Assembly (NCBI RefSeq): GCF_011369485.1
Contig: NZ_VXCA01000023.1
Location: 1-64,000, forward strand
Origin: Pseudomonas atagonensis
GTDB lineage: Bacteria; Pseudomonadota; Gammaproteobacteria; Pseudomonadales; Pseudomonadaceae
Direction of reading: 5' to 3'
Length of the DNA stretch: 64,000 bases
The notes below the pieces were generated by a model. That model was not told where the DNA came from, made no database searches, and worked only from the letters and a program-made list of their open reading frames with translations. Below are positions 9,530 through 19,079 of the stretch, in pieces; position 1 is the stretch's first letter, and every line of letters begins with the position of its first letter. A program made the translations under genes and the position numbers.

Positions 9530-9974
9530 AGCTGTATCGTTCCGCCCGATGACCGAGGCGGATCTGGACGTTGTATTGAAGATCGAATACGCGGCGTACA
9601 GCCATCCCTGGACTCGCGGGATTTTTCTCGACGGGCTGGGCAAATACCAGATCTGGCTGATGTTCGAAGGCCAGCAGCAAGTCGGTCACGGCGTGGTGCA
9701 GATCATTCTCGATGAGGCGCATCTGCTCAACATCACGGTCAAACCGGAAAATCAGGGGCGCGGGCTGGGGCTGACGTTGCTGGAGCATCTGATGTCGCGC
9801 GCTTATGCGGCCGAGGCGCGGGAGTGCTTTCTTGAGGTGCGTGACAGCAATACCGCGGCGTTCAAGCTGTATGAACGTTATGGTTTCAACGAGATTGGCC
9901 GGCGTCGGGATTACTACCCGGCGGTGGGCGGGCGTGAAGATGCCGTGGTCATGGCCTGCACCTTGGTTGACTAG
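9522..9974 (+). CDS. rimI: ribosomal protein alanine N-acetyltransferase RimI
   Basis: GNAT-fold acetyltransferase of 150 residues. The acetyl-CoA loop is seen as VKPENQGRGLG (about 73-83), then LEVRDSNTAAFKLYERYGF and the C-terminal RRDYYP typical of RimI. Known role: transfer of an acetyl group to the N-terminal alanine of ribosomal protein S18. It overlaps the psi-subunit gene by 8 bp, so the two are co-translated as in E. coli holD-rimI. Confidence 0.92.
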   Translation: MSEAVSFRPMTEADLDVVLKIEYAAYSHPWTRGIFLDGLGKYQIWLMFEGQQQVGHGVVQIILDEAHLLNITVKPENQGRGLGLTLLEHLMSRAYAAEARECFLEVRDSNTAAFKLYERYGFNEIGRRRDYYPAVGGREDAVVMACTLVD

Positions 9975-9982
9975 AGCTAAAA

Positions 9983-10053
9983 GCATCGCGAGCAGGCACA
10001 CTCCTACAAATTGAAATGCATTCCCCTTTAGGAGTGAGCCTGCCCGCGATAGC
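9983..10053. repeat. REP doublet (inverted pair)
   Basis: Two inverted copies of a REP-type unit: GCATCGCGAGCAGGCACAC on the left and GAGTGAGCCTGCCCGCGATA on the right, about 22 bp apart. It lies between rimI and a convergent gene. The unit has the same core (GCGAGCAGGCTCACTCC) as the elements near 23.8 and 56.6 kb. Confidence 0.9.
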
Positions 10054-10073
10054 TATTTAACCAGCGCCACAGG

Positions 10074-10478
10074 TCAGCGCTTGCCATCCATCGGATCACG
10101 TCGCGCCAGCTCCGCTTCATCCAGACCGTTGCCACCGCCAATTTCATCCTCATCGACAATACTCAAATCCCAATCGGCCTGATTGCCTTCGCCGGCCTCT
10201 TCGGCATCCCGCGCGCCGTCTTCATGAATCAGCGTTTCCGGGCTCAGGTCATCGTCAGTCGGCTCATGATCGCTGACGGAAGCCCCGGTCATCCCGGCCT
10301 CACGCACACGCTCATTGGGCATCAGTTGCTCACGTTCACGCTCCGGGATTTCATCGCCGATTTTCGCGCTGGGCTCTTCGTCGTCGAAATCCAGCTCATG
10401 CACCGAGCCCATGCGGTCTTCGTTATCATCGATGGGTTCCGGTTGCACCGCATCGTACGGACGTCGTGAATCAGTCAT
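10074..10478 (-). CDS. conserved acidic protein of unknown function
   Basis: 134 residues, extremely acidic and without hydrophobic segments or cysteines, probably largely unstructured (DDEEPSAKIGDEIPERERE, DLSIVDEDEIGGGNGLDEAE). It is divergent from the carbonic anhydrase gene. The same position in P. aeruginosa carries a small hypothetical gene. Names such as serine kinase/phosphatase used for similar proteins are not supported by any motif I can see. Confidence 0.8.
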   Translation of the reverse strand: MTDSRRPYDAVQPEPIDDNEDRMGSVHELDFDDEEPSAKIGDEIPEREREQLMPNERVREAGMTGASVSDHEPTDDDLSPETLIHEDGARDAEEAGEGNQADWDLSIVDEDEIGGGNGLDEAELARRDPMDGKR

Positions 10479-10618
10479 GGCAATTCCTCATACTGTGGGC
10501 CTTACTGAGTGGACTCACCGGGCACACGAGAATTCCAAAGAAAAACACCTGCGGTTCTTGCGTGACCCCGACGTGCGGTCGTCTGTCATACCAGCGCATC
10601 TTTCTTGAGGCCTTACAC

Positions 10619-11263
10619 ATGCACGACTTACAAGATCTGATTGATAACAACGAGCGTTGGGCTGACGCGATCACCAAGGAAGACCCGGACTTCTTCGCCA
10701 AACTGGCGCGCCAGCAGACACCTGAATACCTGTGGATCGGCTGTTCCGACGCGCGGGTGCCGGCGAACGAAATCGTTGGCATGCTCCCGGGCGATCTGTT
10801 TGTTCACCGTAACGTCGCCAACGTGGTGCTGCACACCGACCTCAATTGCCTGTCGGTGATCCAGTACGCGGTGGACGTGCTCAAGGTCAAACACATTCTG
10901 GTCACCGGCCACTACGGTTGTGGCGGTGTCCGCGCGTCGATGCAGGATCGCCAGTTCGGCCTGATCGATGGTTGGCTGCGTTCGATCCGTGACCTGTACT
11001 ACGAAAAACGCGAAGAGCTGGCCAAACTGCCGACCGAAGAAGAACAGGTCGATCGGATGTGCGAACTTAACGTTATCCAGCAAGTGGCCAACGTCGCCCA
11101 CACCAGCATCATCCAGAACGCTTGGCATCGTGGGCAGAGTTTGTCGATTCACGGCTGTATCTACGGCATCAAGGACGGTCGCTGGAAAAGCCTGAACACC
11201 ACCATCAGCGGTTTCGAGCAGTTGCCGCCGCAATACCGTTTGCGTCCGGTCGGCGCGTTGTAA
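10619..11263 (+). CDS. can: beta-carbonic anhydrase
   Basis: Zinc enzyme interconverting CO2 and bicarbonate in the cytoplasm. From the ATG at 10619 (GAGG about 8 bases upstream) it has 214 residues. Zinc ligands are Cys42 in GCSDARVP, His98 and Cys101 in GHYGCGGV; the Asp44-Arg46 dyad is present. The longer frame upstream to 10466 runs antisense into the divergent gene and is not used. Confidence 0.95.
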   Translation: MHDLQDLIDNNERWADAITKEDPDFFAKLARQQTPEYLWIGCSDARVPANEIVGMLPGDLFVHRNVANVVLHTDLNCLSVIQYAVDVLKVKHILVTGHYGCGGVRASMQDRQFGLIDGWLRSIRDLYYEKREELAKLPTEEEQVDRMCELNVIQQVANVAHTSIIQNAWHRGQSLSIHGCIYGIKDGRWKSLNTTISGFEQLPPQYRLRPVGAL

Positions 11264-11275
11264 TCCGGTTCAGCA

Positions 11276-11794
11276 TCAGTTGTGATGTCGCCAGCGTTGT
11301 AAAAAGGCGTAGCCCTCAATGTTCGGCGACTCGTTGTAACCGGTGATCCAGCCTCGGCAATGGGGCGAGCCGCACCCGCAGGCAAACTGATGCAGCAGTT
11401 TGTCTTCGGTGGCGGCGTAATCCATGGTCAGTCGGTCACCCGGCTGAATGTCCTTGAGTGCCCACAGCCACATCTCACTCCAATCGAGAAACACGTTGGG
11501 ATCGCAGGCGTGTTCCAGCAATCCGCAAAAGCGCGGGTCGTAAATGTGGATGCCCGGTTGCAGTTGCCGGGTCTGTCGGCAGCGATAGGGCAGCAGTTGT
11601 CCGGAAACGCGGCACATCCGGCTGATGCGCAGAAAATCCCGGCGTGCCGACACGGCCGTGGCATTGCCCCGGCTGTCGCGGATGATTTCAAAATCGCTGC
11701 GAGACGGAAACCCGAGCCGTACGGGCAGCCCGGCGAAGGGATAAATACCTTTGTCATGGCGGTTACCCAGATCTGCAAGTGCACGATTGTTCAT
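11276..11794 (-). CDS. SET-domain protein, putative lysine methyltransferase
   Basis: 172 residues from the ATG at 11794. It shows the SET signature: a hydrophobic start (GIYPFAGLPVRLGFPSR), the catalytic-core pattern LEHACDPNVFLD followed by LWALKDIQPGDRLTMDYA, and a post-SET zinc cluster CGCGSPHC near the C-terminus. Known for the family: S-adenosylmethionine-dependent protein-lysine methylation. The substrate here is unknown. It converges on the carbonic anhydrase gene (12-bp gap). Confidence 0.8.
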   Translation of the reverse strand: MNNRALADLGNRHDKGIYPFAGLPVRLGFPSRSDFEIIRDSRGNATAVSARRDFLRISRMCRVSGQLLPYRCRQTRQLQPGIHIYDPRFCGLLEHACDPNVFLDWSEMWLWALKDIQPGDRLTMDYAATEDKLLHQFACGCGSPHCRGWITGYNESPNIEGYAFLQRWRHHN

Positions 11795-11899
11795 AACGAT
11801 CCTTGTTTCTCGGGTGTTGCGACTTCCGTAGGCTGACGTCCTGTCAGTCCTGCAACACGCTGTGGATCCAATCCTGTTCCATGTCATCCTGCCGGTCTA

Positions 11900-11915
11900 C
11901 TGTCAGATCTGACAG
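11900..11915. repeat. 16-bp perfect palindrome
   Basis: CTGTCAGATCTGACAG lies about 105 bp upstream of the SET-domain gene start, in a place where an operator or hairpin could act on it. Confidence 0.6.
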
Positions 11916-11928
11916 GCGTGATAGCCGT

Positions 11929-11960
11929 ATTCCTGCGTCAGCCATGGCTGACACAGGAAT
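11929..11960. repeat. 32-bp near-perfect palindrome
   Basis: Arms of 16 bp centred on CCATGG with one mismatched pair, just past the stop of the 400-residue secreted protein (minus strand). No T-run follows, so a role as an intrinsic terminator is possible but not typical. Confidence 0.6.
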
Positions 11961-11972
11961 GACTTGATCCAC

Positions 11973-13175
11973 TTAAAGGTGTGGCACCGGCACGGCGGTG
12001 GCGGGGAGTGCGCCCTTGAGTTGCTGTAATTGCGTTTTGATCGGCGCAGTGGCGCATTTGGCAGCCGCCTGGTCGGCAGGCAGATGGCGGATCGAGGTGT
12101 AGAACAGCTCGCAGGTTTTGACTGCCTGCGTGACTTGCCAGCTCTGGGTGCAACGGTTGAGCTGCGCTTTCGCGTCGCTCTTCGGCTGGCTGCCCATCCC
12201 GGCCTGCCAGCAGGCGGCGCTCAAGTCCTGCCCCATGACTTTTAGACCAGCCGCGTCGGCTTTGGCCTGGGCATCATCGCCGGTGTAGTTCGCAGGATCT
12301 GCCGCGTACCAGATGTAACTGGGGTGGTTCGATCCCAGTACCGGCACATTTACCCCGGGACTCGGGCTGATGCTGGCCAGGCCCAGCACATTCACACTCG
12401 CCCCGTATTGCTGCTTGAGCCAGTTGCGCACCGGCGCACCGAACGCGACCATCGGCAGGGCATTACCGTTGGCGTTCTGGCTGACTTGTTTGACCATGCT
12501 GGTCTGGTAGTCGGTGAAGTAGGCGTAGATCCCTTCCAGATCCTTGCCGGCAGTGGCGGGCGCGGCAATCGGGGCAATGTCGACGATGGTTTGATAAGCC
12601 GGCGTCCGGGTCGCGGCGATGCCGTTTTCAGTCAGCAGCGCGGCCCAGCGGTCAGTGGTGTTCGAGCGCAGATAATCCTGCGCCTGGGTCAGTGAATAAT
12701 CCGGCGGAAAGTGCAGCAATTCGACGCTTTTGCGGTTTTCCACAGCCATGCCCAGCGGCAGAAACAAATACCAGTTGTAAGCCCACTTGCCATCAGCGTT
12801 GAGCTTGCTGGCGCCGGCATACGCCAGATCACCGGCGTCGAGCAACGCCGCCAAGGGTTTTTCGTAACCTTCGGGCACGCCGCTGATTTTGGCGTAGAGC
12901 TGATCGTTTTCAGTCTTCACCAGCACTTTGGCATCGGTGTAGCCGTCGCGTTGCACGCTTTGGCTCAGGTAGTGCGCGGCAGTCTGCTCCAGCGTCCAGT
13001 TGCGAAAGCAGATCACGCTGCAGTTGTTCGGATAAGCGAAAAGCCGCGTGACGCGTTCGGTGCTGCCCAGTTTCAGTGCGACATCGGCGTGGGCGGCAGC
13101 ACTCAAGGTGAGCGCGGCGAGGGCCAGTGCTGCGGGGGCCAGCGTTGTGGGTATAAGTCCTGCGAGTTTGAACAT
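11973..13175 (-). CDS. secreted protein of unknown function
   Basis: 400 residues with a classical signal peptide (hydrophobic core ALALAALTLSAAAHA, cut near residue 30). The mature part has several cysteines that could pair (CSVICF, CELFYTS, two more near the C-terminus), consistent with periplasmic export. I do not recognise the family. It lies 117 bp downstream of the Tat-exported phosphatase on the same strand and may be co-transcribed with it. Confidence 0.8.
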   Translation of the reverse strand: MFKLAGLIPTTLAPAALALAALTLSAAAHADVALKLGSTERVTRLFAYPNNCSVICFRNWTLEQTAAHYLSQSVQRDGYTDAKVLVKTENDQLYAKISGVPEGYEKPLAALLDAGDLAYAGASKLNADGKWAYNWYLFLPLGMAVENRKSVELLHFPPDYSLTQAQDYLRSNTTDRWAALLTENGIAATRTPAYQTIVDIAPIAAPATAGKDLEGIYAYFTDYQTSMVKQVSQNANGNALPMVAFGAPVRNWLKQQYGASVNVLGLASISPSPGVNVPVLGSNHPSYIWYAADPANYTGDDAQAKADAAGLKVMGQDLSAACWQAGMGSQPKSDAKAQLNRCTQSWQVTQAVKTCELFYTSIRHLPADQAAAKCATAPIKTQLQQLKGALPATAVPVPHL

Positions 13176-13292
13176 GCTCAGATCCTTTTCAGCGTGATTC
13201 CCTTGGGGCGGGGGCGCCTCATAGTGGATCAGCCGCGTGACACAGAAAAGCCGTCACTCGCAGATTTTTGCAGCCCGCCTCCGCAGACGTCG

Positions 13293-14987
13293 TCAGCCCT
13301 GAAAATGCAGGGCGTTGGTCAAGTCACCCATGGGTTTCTGACCGCGAGCGCTCATCGCTTCATCGCGTTGCTTGAGGCCGTCGAGGGTTTCGAGCTGGAA
13401 CACGCGGGTGATCAGGCGCAGGATCGATGCCGTGTCGTAAACCGTGTGATCGACCGTGCCCTTGCGCGCAAACGGTGACACCACCAGCGCCGGAACGCGC
13501 GAACCCGGGCCCCAACGGTCGCCCTTGGGCGGCGCAACATGATCCCACCAGCCGCCGTTCTCATCGACGGTGACGACCACCACCATGTTTTTCCACTGCG
13601 GACTTTCCCGCAGCACTTTCAGTGCGCGGACGATGTGCCGATCCCCGGAGGCCACGTCGGCGTAACCGGCGTGCATGTTGAGATTGCCCTGAGGTTTGTA
13701 GAAGGTCACCGCCGGCAGCTTGCCGGCCTCGGCGTCGGCGAAGAACTTGTTGCTGCTCGACTCGTCGCCCAGACCCGCATCGCGCAGACGCTTGTTGCGC
13801 TCCTCGGGATGATCCGGGCCTTGCTGCTTGAAGTAATTGAACGGCTGGTGGTGATACTGGAAGTTAGGGATTTTCGGAATGCCACCGGAATCCTTGAACT
13901 GCTCCAGCGTCGCCTGCCAGGCCCCGGCGTACCAGGCCCAGTCGATGTTCTTTTTCGACAGTTTGTCGCCGATGTGTTCGTGGGTCTGCGCAACCATGAC
14001 GTTGGGCAGATCGGGTTTCGAATAGGCCGGGCGCTCCGGGTCGCGAATCCAGGTCGGCCAGTAGGGCGGGGCGAGGGTGTTCACGCCAAAACCATCCGGG
14101 GTCAGCGCGCTCGGGCCGAACTGCGGTGGGCCGGTCATGGCGCTGGCGGGCGATTGCTCAAGCGGCTTGAGGCGTGGATCGGCGGGATCGTCACTTTGCA
14201 GCGCGGCGATCTGCGATTTGGCCACTGAATTGCCGACGTCCGGGTAAAACGGCGCGGTGGCGCTGATCAGGTACTGGTGGTTGAGGAACGAGCCACCGAA
14301 GGCGCCTTGGAAGAAGTTGTCGCAGAGCACGAACTCCTGCGCCACGTCCCAAAGACGCAACGAATAACGGCTCTGTGCGTAGTGGCCCATGGTCAGACCA
14401 CCGGAATCGGCCCAGGCGACAAAGCTGTCGTTCTTGCCGCCATTGATCTGCATCTGGTTCTGATAAAACACATGCCACAAATCCCGTGTCACCAGACCGA
14501 AGGGCAGGTCTTCACCATTTGGGCCCTTGAGGGCGAACGGTGCGTTGGGCAGGTTTTCCTGAAATTGGGTGGCGCTGGGGTAGGTCACGCCATCAAGGGT
14601 TTGCGGGCCGATCTGCAGGGTGCCGCCCCAGACTTGTGGCAGGGTTTGCAGCAGGCTGCCATCGCGGTCGCGCTGCTGGTAATCGGCAGGCTTGAGCGCC
14701 GACAAGGGTTTCTCGACGCCGGGGAAATCGCCGAACAGGTTATTAAAACTGCGGTTCTCGGCGTAGATCACCACCACCGTCTTCACCTGATCGCGCAGAG
14801 CCTTGTCCAGCTCGGCGGGCGTCAACGGATGCTCGATCGGTTTGCCGGGCTGCTCGCCGGCATTGCCGCACCCGGCCAGCGTCGCGCCGACGCCCAGTAC
14901 CGCAACGCCGCCGAGGAAGCGGCGGCGGCTGGTGTCAGTGGGATTGGCGGATTCAGGTGCGCCCGTGCCGTCTGTCTCGTCTTTCAT
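13293..14987 (-). CDS. Tat-exported acid phosphatase / phospholipase C family protein
   Basis: 564-residue phosphoesterase-family enzyme (AcpA/PLC superfamily). The N-terminus has a Tat signal (SRRRFLGGVAVLGVG) and a lipobox LAGC with Cys40, so it is likely a lipoprotein. The metal-site motif ENRSFNNLFG follows near residue 76, and later NVMVAQTHEHIG, VTVDENGGWWDHVAPP and ALVVSPFARKG are typical of the family. Known reaction: hydrolysis of phosphomonoesters or phosphodiesters outside the cytoplasm. A Pho-box-like site upstream suggests induction by phosphate starvation. Confidence 0.88.
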   Translation of the reverse strand: MKDETDGTGAPESANPTDTSRRRFLGGVAVLGVGATLAGCGNAGEQPGKPIEHPLTPAELDKALRDQVKTVVVIYAENRSFNNLFGDFPGVEKPLSALKPADYQQRDRDGSLLQTLPQVWGGTLQIGPQTLDGVTYPSATQFQENLPNAPFALKGPNGEDLPFGLVTRDLWHVFYQNQMQINGGKNDSFVAWADSGGLTMGHYAQSRYSLRLWDVAQEFVLCDNFFQGAFGGSFLNHQYLISATAPFYPDVGNSVAKSQIAALQSDDPADPRLKPLEQSPASAMTGPPQFGPSALTPDGFGVNTLAPPYWPTWIRDPERPAYSKPDLPNVMVAQTHEHIGDKLSKKNIDWAWYAGAWQATLEQFKDSGGIPKIPNFQYHHQPFNYFKQQGPDHPEERNKRLRDAGLGDESSSNKFFADAEAGKLPAVTFYKPQGNLNMHAGYADVASGDRHIVRALKVLRESPQWKNMVVVVTVDENGGWWDHVAPPKGDRWGPGSRVPALVVSPFARKGTVDHTVYDTASILRLITRVFQLETLDGLKQRDEAMSARGQKPMGDLTNALHFQG

Positions 14988-15047
14988 TCGTCAGCCCGCT
15001 TTGCTTAATTGTTTCAGTTTGTTTCGGGCGGACGCTAGCAAGGCAAT

Positions 15048-15065
15048 GTGACGGTTGGGTGACAG
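15048..15065 (-). promoter_or_regulatory. Pho-box-like PhoB site upstream of the phosphatase gene
   Basis: Read on the minus strand: CTGTCAC-CCAA-CCGTCAC, two 7-bp direct repeats with 4 bp between them, the layout of the Pho box. Ten bases further comes TAGCGT, the spacing at which a -10 box follows PhoB sites. A third unit, TTGTCAC, lies 9 bp upstream. The site is 60-78 bp before the phosphatase start codon. Confidence 0.65.
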
Positions 15066-15130
15066 TCTGAATGGGTGACAAAAAGAAGTAGGAGCTGGCC
15101 AAGCAGCCCCCATCCTTGTTTTTTGCTCGA

Positions 15131-15451
15131 TTACAAAAGACGCAGCGCGAGCTCGTTGCCTGCGCGCAGGTACTCAACCTGGGCCGTCACCGCATCCTTG
15201 ACGATCGCTTCGCCGGTATCAGTCAATCTGGCTTTTTTGGCATCAATGACGGCGCTCTGCAGCAACTGCATTGCAACATCCATTGCTTTTTGGAAAGCCG
15301 TCACGTTGTTGTGCTGGCCAAACTCTTGGACGACAGTCTCCATGCGCCGATCAGCGTCATCTCGAAGCGCTCTGTACTCGACAACGGAGACGCTGCCATC
15401 CTGGTAAATCTCACGGATCAGTTCTTCCAGCGTTTTGGAAATCGGGGTCAT
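15131..15451 (-). CDS. small protein of unknown function
   Basis: 106 residues, predicted helical and soluble (SKTLEELIREIYQDGSVSV, FQKAMDVAMQLLQSAVIDAKK). A good ribosome-binding site (AAGGAAG, about 6 bases before the ATG at 15451) supports translation. No family recognised. It stands alone between the phosphatase promoter and the J-domain gene. Confidence 0.65.
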   Translation of the reverse strand: MTPISKTLEELIREIYQDGSVSVVEYRALRDDADRRMETVVQEFGQHNNVTAFQKAMDVAMQLLQSAVIDAKKARLTDTGEAIVKDAVTAQVEYLRAGNELALRLL

Positions 15452-15519
15452 CGGTTCTTCCTTGGACAGGGGTTATTGATCCCAGACAAGCTAAACGATG
15501 GTGAGGCTTGGCAAAGTCA

Positions 15520-15550
15520 GCTCTGTTCCACGCGATACGTGGGACAGAGC
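15520..15550. repeat. hairpin with 13-bp stem
   Basis: GCTCTGTTCCACG and CGTGGGACAGAGC pair with one G-T wobble around a 5-base loop. It lies between the J-domain gene end and the small gene at 15131, on neither side directly followed by a T-run. The rest of 15,452-15,642 shows nothing. Confidence 0.6.
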
Positions 15551-15642
15551 GACAGCTTTTGTAAGAAGAGTGTTTGTCTGTTGTCGGAATGCTCTAAAGC
15601 CTTCCGTTTCACGGCGGCGAGTACATCAATCTCGCTGTAAAT

Positions 15643-17370
15643 CTAGCCAGGTATCAGTTGCTGCACGGAGTAACCGAGACGGCTGGCGAGGATGACGCCG
15701 GTCATGATCAGCAAAAACAACAATTGCAGCGGACTGAAATGCGCCCAGTGCAACGCCGTCAGCCAAGGGTGGCGGTTGCTGAAGTCTGCGTCGAGCGAGC
15801 CGATGCGCCGCTTGTGCCAAAGCCCGATGACGATCACGCCGATGTAAGTAAATGCCCCCAATGGCCCCAGCAACAGCGAAAACAGCAAGACCATGACGGC
15901 CTGCGGAACGCCGTGACGAATCACCAGCCAACGGGTGTCAGGGTTCCAGTGGCGGGGGATCAGCCCTTCGGTGAGCCATAGATCGAAAACAATGATGTGG
16001 GCGGTAAGCACCGCCCACCAGCTCAGGGCAAAGCGGAAAAACCACACCGGTGCGCAGGCAAACAGCATGGGAATGAAGACAATGCTGGCGGCGGATCTGT
16101 CTTTGCCAGTCAGATAAAACAGGCCCAGCGCCAAGGCAATCGCGGCCCAGACCCGTATCCAGGTCTCGGCGGCAATCGGTCGCGGGAAAAAGCGCCGCCA
16201 GTAAAAGACATTGGCGTAGGGCAGGCGTGCCAGAAGCTCGGGGTAGCGCCATTTGAGCGTTTCCGACAAATCGTGACAGGCCTGCCATTCATTCTGACCG
16301 AACGTGTCGATCATCTTCTTCTGCTGGAGAGGTTTGAGCGGATTGACCAACAGGTGCGCCGCCTGCACGTCGGCCGCCCAGGTGCGATCGCTCTCGGCCT
16401 TGGCACGCAGATTGTCGTAGAAACTTTCCTGATTGCAGCGCTCGATCAGCGCCTCCCAGAGCCAGTCCGGTTGTGGGTGCAGACCTTTGTTGTCGTCCCA
16501 GCCGAAGAGCTGGCCGATACGGTCGAACAGCGGCACGCTCCATTCGCTGTCATTGAGCAACTGCAGCAGGTTTTGCTGCCACTGTTCGCGCCGATCGAAA
16601 ACCTGCAGCCAGGGCTGAGCGGTGTAGCGCTTGAGCAGGTTGAGGAATTCACGCTCGCTTGGCGTTTCGAGCAACGCGCGCAAATTTTCCTGGTAGTCGG
16701 ACATCAAGCTCAGGGCGAGGCTGTCGCGCTGCCACTCGCTCATGGCGATCTCTTGCCACGGCCCCAGCCAGCCCAAATGCTCAACCGCCCAGACGAGCAC
16801 TGCACTGCGCAGTCGCGGATGATCGAAACACAGTTGCAGCAACAAGCGTTGGAAAGCCTCGGCGCACCCTTGCTGTCGGGCCTGCTCCCAGCGCTCGTCG
16901 AGGTTGTCTTCGCTCAGGCCATCGAGCAGGGCCCAGGCGGTTTGCGATTCTGCCGCATGCGCGTCGTGGTCAGTGTCGACGTCCAGTGGTTCGCTGTGGA
17001 CGGCCATCGCAGAAGGGGCGACAAACGGCTCTGGCGCTGCCGGGTTGAGTGGTGCGAACGCCTTCTGCGAGAAGTCAGGCGCTTGGTCTTGCATCGCGCT
17101 GTGCTGACGTGCCAGCGCCGAATCCAGAGCCATCGCCGCGAAAACGCTCGCCTCGGTGGCCACGAGAACGTCGTTTTCCTCCTCTTTGTCCTCGGCATTG
17201 TCGAGGCGCCATTGAGCGATCGCCTGCGCGCGCTCGTAGGCATCGCGCAAGCGCTGGAAGCCTTCGGGATCTTCATCGGGGCGGAAGGTTTTCAACAGAC
17301 GTGCGTAACTGCGCTTGATCTCACGAAGCTCGGCGTCATCGGACAGTTGTAAAACGGACCAGCAATCCAT
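15643..17370 (-). CDS. membrane-bound J-domain co-chaperone of HscC (DjlB/DjlC-like)
   Basis: 575 residues from the ATG at 17370. Residues 1-60 form a J-like domain (CWSVLQLSDDAELREIKRSYARLL, then FRPDEDPEGFQRLRDAYERA). The usual HPD triad reads RPD. A long helical middle follows, then four or more membrane segments at the C-terminus (about 400-575), which would tether it to the inner membrane. It lies 11 bp behind hscC, the arrangement expected for a dedicated partner; E. coli HscC works with the J-proteins DjlB and DjlC. Assignment as HscC partner is by context. Confidence 0.82.
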   Translation of the reverse strand: MDCWSVLQLSDDAELREIKRSYARLLKTFRPDEDPEGFQRLRDAYERAQAIAQWRLDNAEDKEEENDVLVATEASVFAAMALDSALARQHSAMQDQAPDFSQKAFAPLNPAAPEPFVAPSAMAVHSEPLDVDTDHDAHAAESQTAWALLDGLSEDNLDERWEQARQQGCAEAFQRLLLQLCFDHPRLRSAVLVWAVEHLGWLGPWQEIAMSEWQRDSLALSLMSDYQENLRALLETPSEREFLNLLKRYTAQPWLQVFDRREQWQQNLLQLLNDSEWSVPLFDRIGQLFGWDDNKGLHPQPDWLWEALIERCNQESFYDNLRAKAESDRTWAADVQAAHLLVNPLKPLQQKKMIDTFGQNEWQACHDLSETLKWRYPELLARLPYANVFYWRRFFPRPIAAETWIRVWAAIALALGLFYLTGKDRSAASIVFIPMLFACAPVWFFRFALSWWAVLTAHIIVFDLWLTEGLIPRHWNPDTRWLVIRHGVPQAVMVLLFSLLLGPLGAFTYIGVIVIGLWHKRRIGSLDADFSNRHPWLTALHWAHFSPLQLLFLLIMTGVILASRLGYSVQQLIPG

Positions 17371-17381
17371 GGCAGTGCTCC

Positions 17382-19079
17382 TTATTGCCACGGCGTGCGA
17401 TCAAGTTCACTCAAGTGTCGGCTCAGTTCGGTGCGCACTTCACGGATCTGGCGCTCATCCTGGGAGTCGAGCGCGATCTGGAATTGCTTGGCCCAGTGGC
17501 CAATCTGCTCGCGCAGATCGCCGAGACTTTCCTGATAGAGACGTTCCAGGCGCGCGGTCAGCAGCGTGTTGACCTGTTGCTCGCGCGGGTGGATTTTCAG
17601 CTGCGCGAGGTTCTGCAAGCGCTGCTGGATTTCTTCCGGTGTGAGCACGCCAGGATTGTTTTCGATCACCAGCGAGTGTGTCTGCCCGGTCAGTGGAATG
17701 CTCACCTGCGCTTCCAGCAAACCGTTGTTGTCGTAGGTGAAGCGCACGTCGAGTGAGACTTCGCCGGCCTTGCGTTTCGGCACTTTGATGTCCAGTTCGC
17801 CCAGCGCGACGTTGTCTTTGACCAGACGACTTTCGCCCTGAAAGATCCGCACAATCACGTGTTCCTGATTGTCATGCAGTGTCTGCACGGTTCTGACCCG
17901 GCTGACCGGCACGATGCTGTTGCGTTCGATGATCGGCAGGTAATGGCCGCTCTCGTATTGGCGGCCGACCTGAGTCGAGGTCTCGATGCCCAGGGTGTAA
18001 GAGCAGACATCGGTCAGCACGACTTCTTCGAGCGCGGCCGCGCGGGCCTTGAGTGCAGCTTGAATGGCCGCGCCTTGCGCCACGACCTGATCCGGATCGA
18101 GGGTGATCGACGGGAAGCGACCGAACAGCCCGGCCGCGAGTTTGCGCACCAGCGGCATACGCGTCGTGCCGCCCACCAGCAGAATCTCGTCGAGGTCGCT
18201 GACGCGAATGCGCGCATCGCGCAGCGCTCGCTCGATAGGCGCGCGCAGACGTTCCAGCAGCGGCATGTACAGGGTTGCCAGTTGTTGCTGGGTGATGGTT
18301 TGTGTCCAGTGGCGCTCGCCCAGTTGCAGACGGAACTCGGCGCTGGTGTCCTGACCCAACGCCTTGCGCACGCGCTCGGCCTCGCGGCGCAGCGGCTGGA
18401 TGACGCTGTTGCGGTCAGGGAAATCGGCGGCAGTGCGGTGCTGTTCGATGAAGTGCTCGAGCAAGACGCTGTCGAAGTCTTCGCCGCCGAGGAAGTTGTC
18501 GCCGGCGCTGGCGCGTACTTCCATGACCCCGTCGAACAACTCCAGAATCGATACGTCGAACGTACCGCCGCCAAGGTCGAACACCAGGAACGAAGTTTCC
18601 TTGTCGCGCTGGTGCAGCCCGTACGCCAGTGCCGCGGCGGTCGGCTCGTTGATCAGCTTCTCGACCTTCAGGCCGGCCAGTTCGCCGGCGATCCGCGTGG
18701 CCTTGCGCTGGGCATCACTGAAGTAGGCCGGCACGCTGATCACCGCTTCGGTGACGGTATCGCCAAAGGCCCGTTCAACGTCTTCTTTCAGGCTTTTGAG
18801 GACCAGCGCCGACAGCTCCTCGGGACGGAACGCTTTGTCGGCCAGGTAGACTTCGGTGGCGCTGCCCATGTGGCGTTTGAACAGCGACGCCGTCAGGCGC
18901 GGGTGCGTGTGCAGGCGCTCGCGGGCCGCCTGGCCGACCAGAATCCGCCCCTGATCATCCAGGCCGACCACGCTGGGCGTCAGGAACTGACCCAGAGCGT
19001 TGGGCACCAACTCGGTGGATTCGCCACGCCAGACGGCGACAAGGCTGTTGGTGGTTCCCAGGTCAATCCCTACGATCAT
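17382..19079 (-). CDS. hscC: Hsp70-family chaperone HscC
   Basis: 565-residue Hsp70 ATPase. The phosphate-1 motif GIDLGTTNS is at the N-terminus, [11 protein letters not shown] and FDLGGGTFD in the middle of the nucleotide-binding domain, and GGTTRMP near residue 310. The substrate-binding domain follows from about 360. It is shorter than DnaK (about 640), with a reduced lid, as in HscC. The start is the ATG at 19079 ([12 protein letters not shown]); the frame extending further upstream lacks Hsp70 character. It is followed directly by its membrane J-protein. Confidence 0.93.
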   Translation of the reverse strand: MIVGIDLGTTNSLVAVWRGESTELVPNALGQFLTPSVVGLDDQGRILVGQAARERLHTHPRLTASLFKRHMGSATEVYLADKAFRPEELSALVLKSLKEDVERAFGDTVTEAVISVPAYFSDAQRKATRIAGELAGLKVEKLINEPTAAALAYGLHQRDKETSFLVFDLGGGTFDVSILELFDGVMEVRASAGDNFLGGEDFDSVLLEHFIEQHRTAADFPDRNSVIQPLRREAERVRKALGQDTSAEFRLQLGERHWTQTITQQQLATLYMPLLERLRAPIERALRDARIRVSDLDEILLVGGTTRMPLVRKLAAGLFGRFPSITLDPDQVVAQGAAIQAALKARAAALEEVVLTDVCSYTLGIETSTQVGRQYESGHYLPIIERNSIVPVSRVRTVQTLHDNQEHVIVRIFQGESRLVKDNVALGELDIKVPKRKAGEVSLDVRFTYDNNGLLEAQVSIPLTGQTHSLVIENNPGVLTPEEIQQRLQNLAQLKIHPREQQVNTLLTARLERLYQESLGDLREQIGHWAKQFQIALDSQDERQIREVRTELSRHLSELDRTPWQ

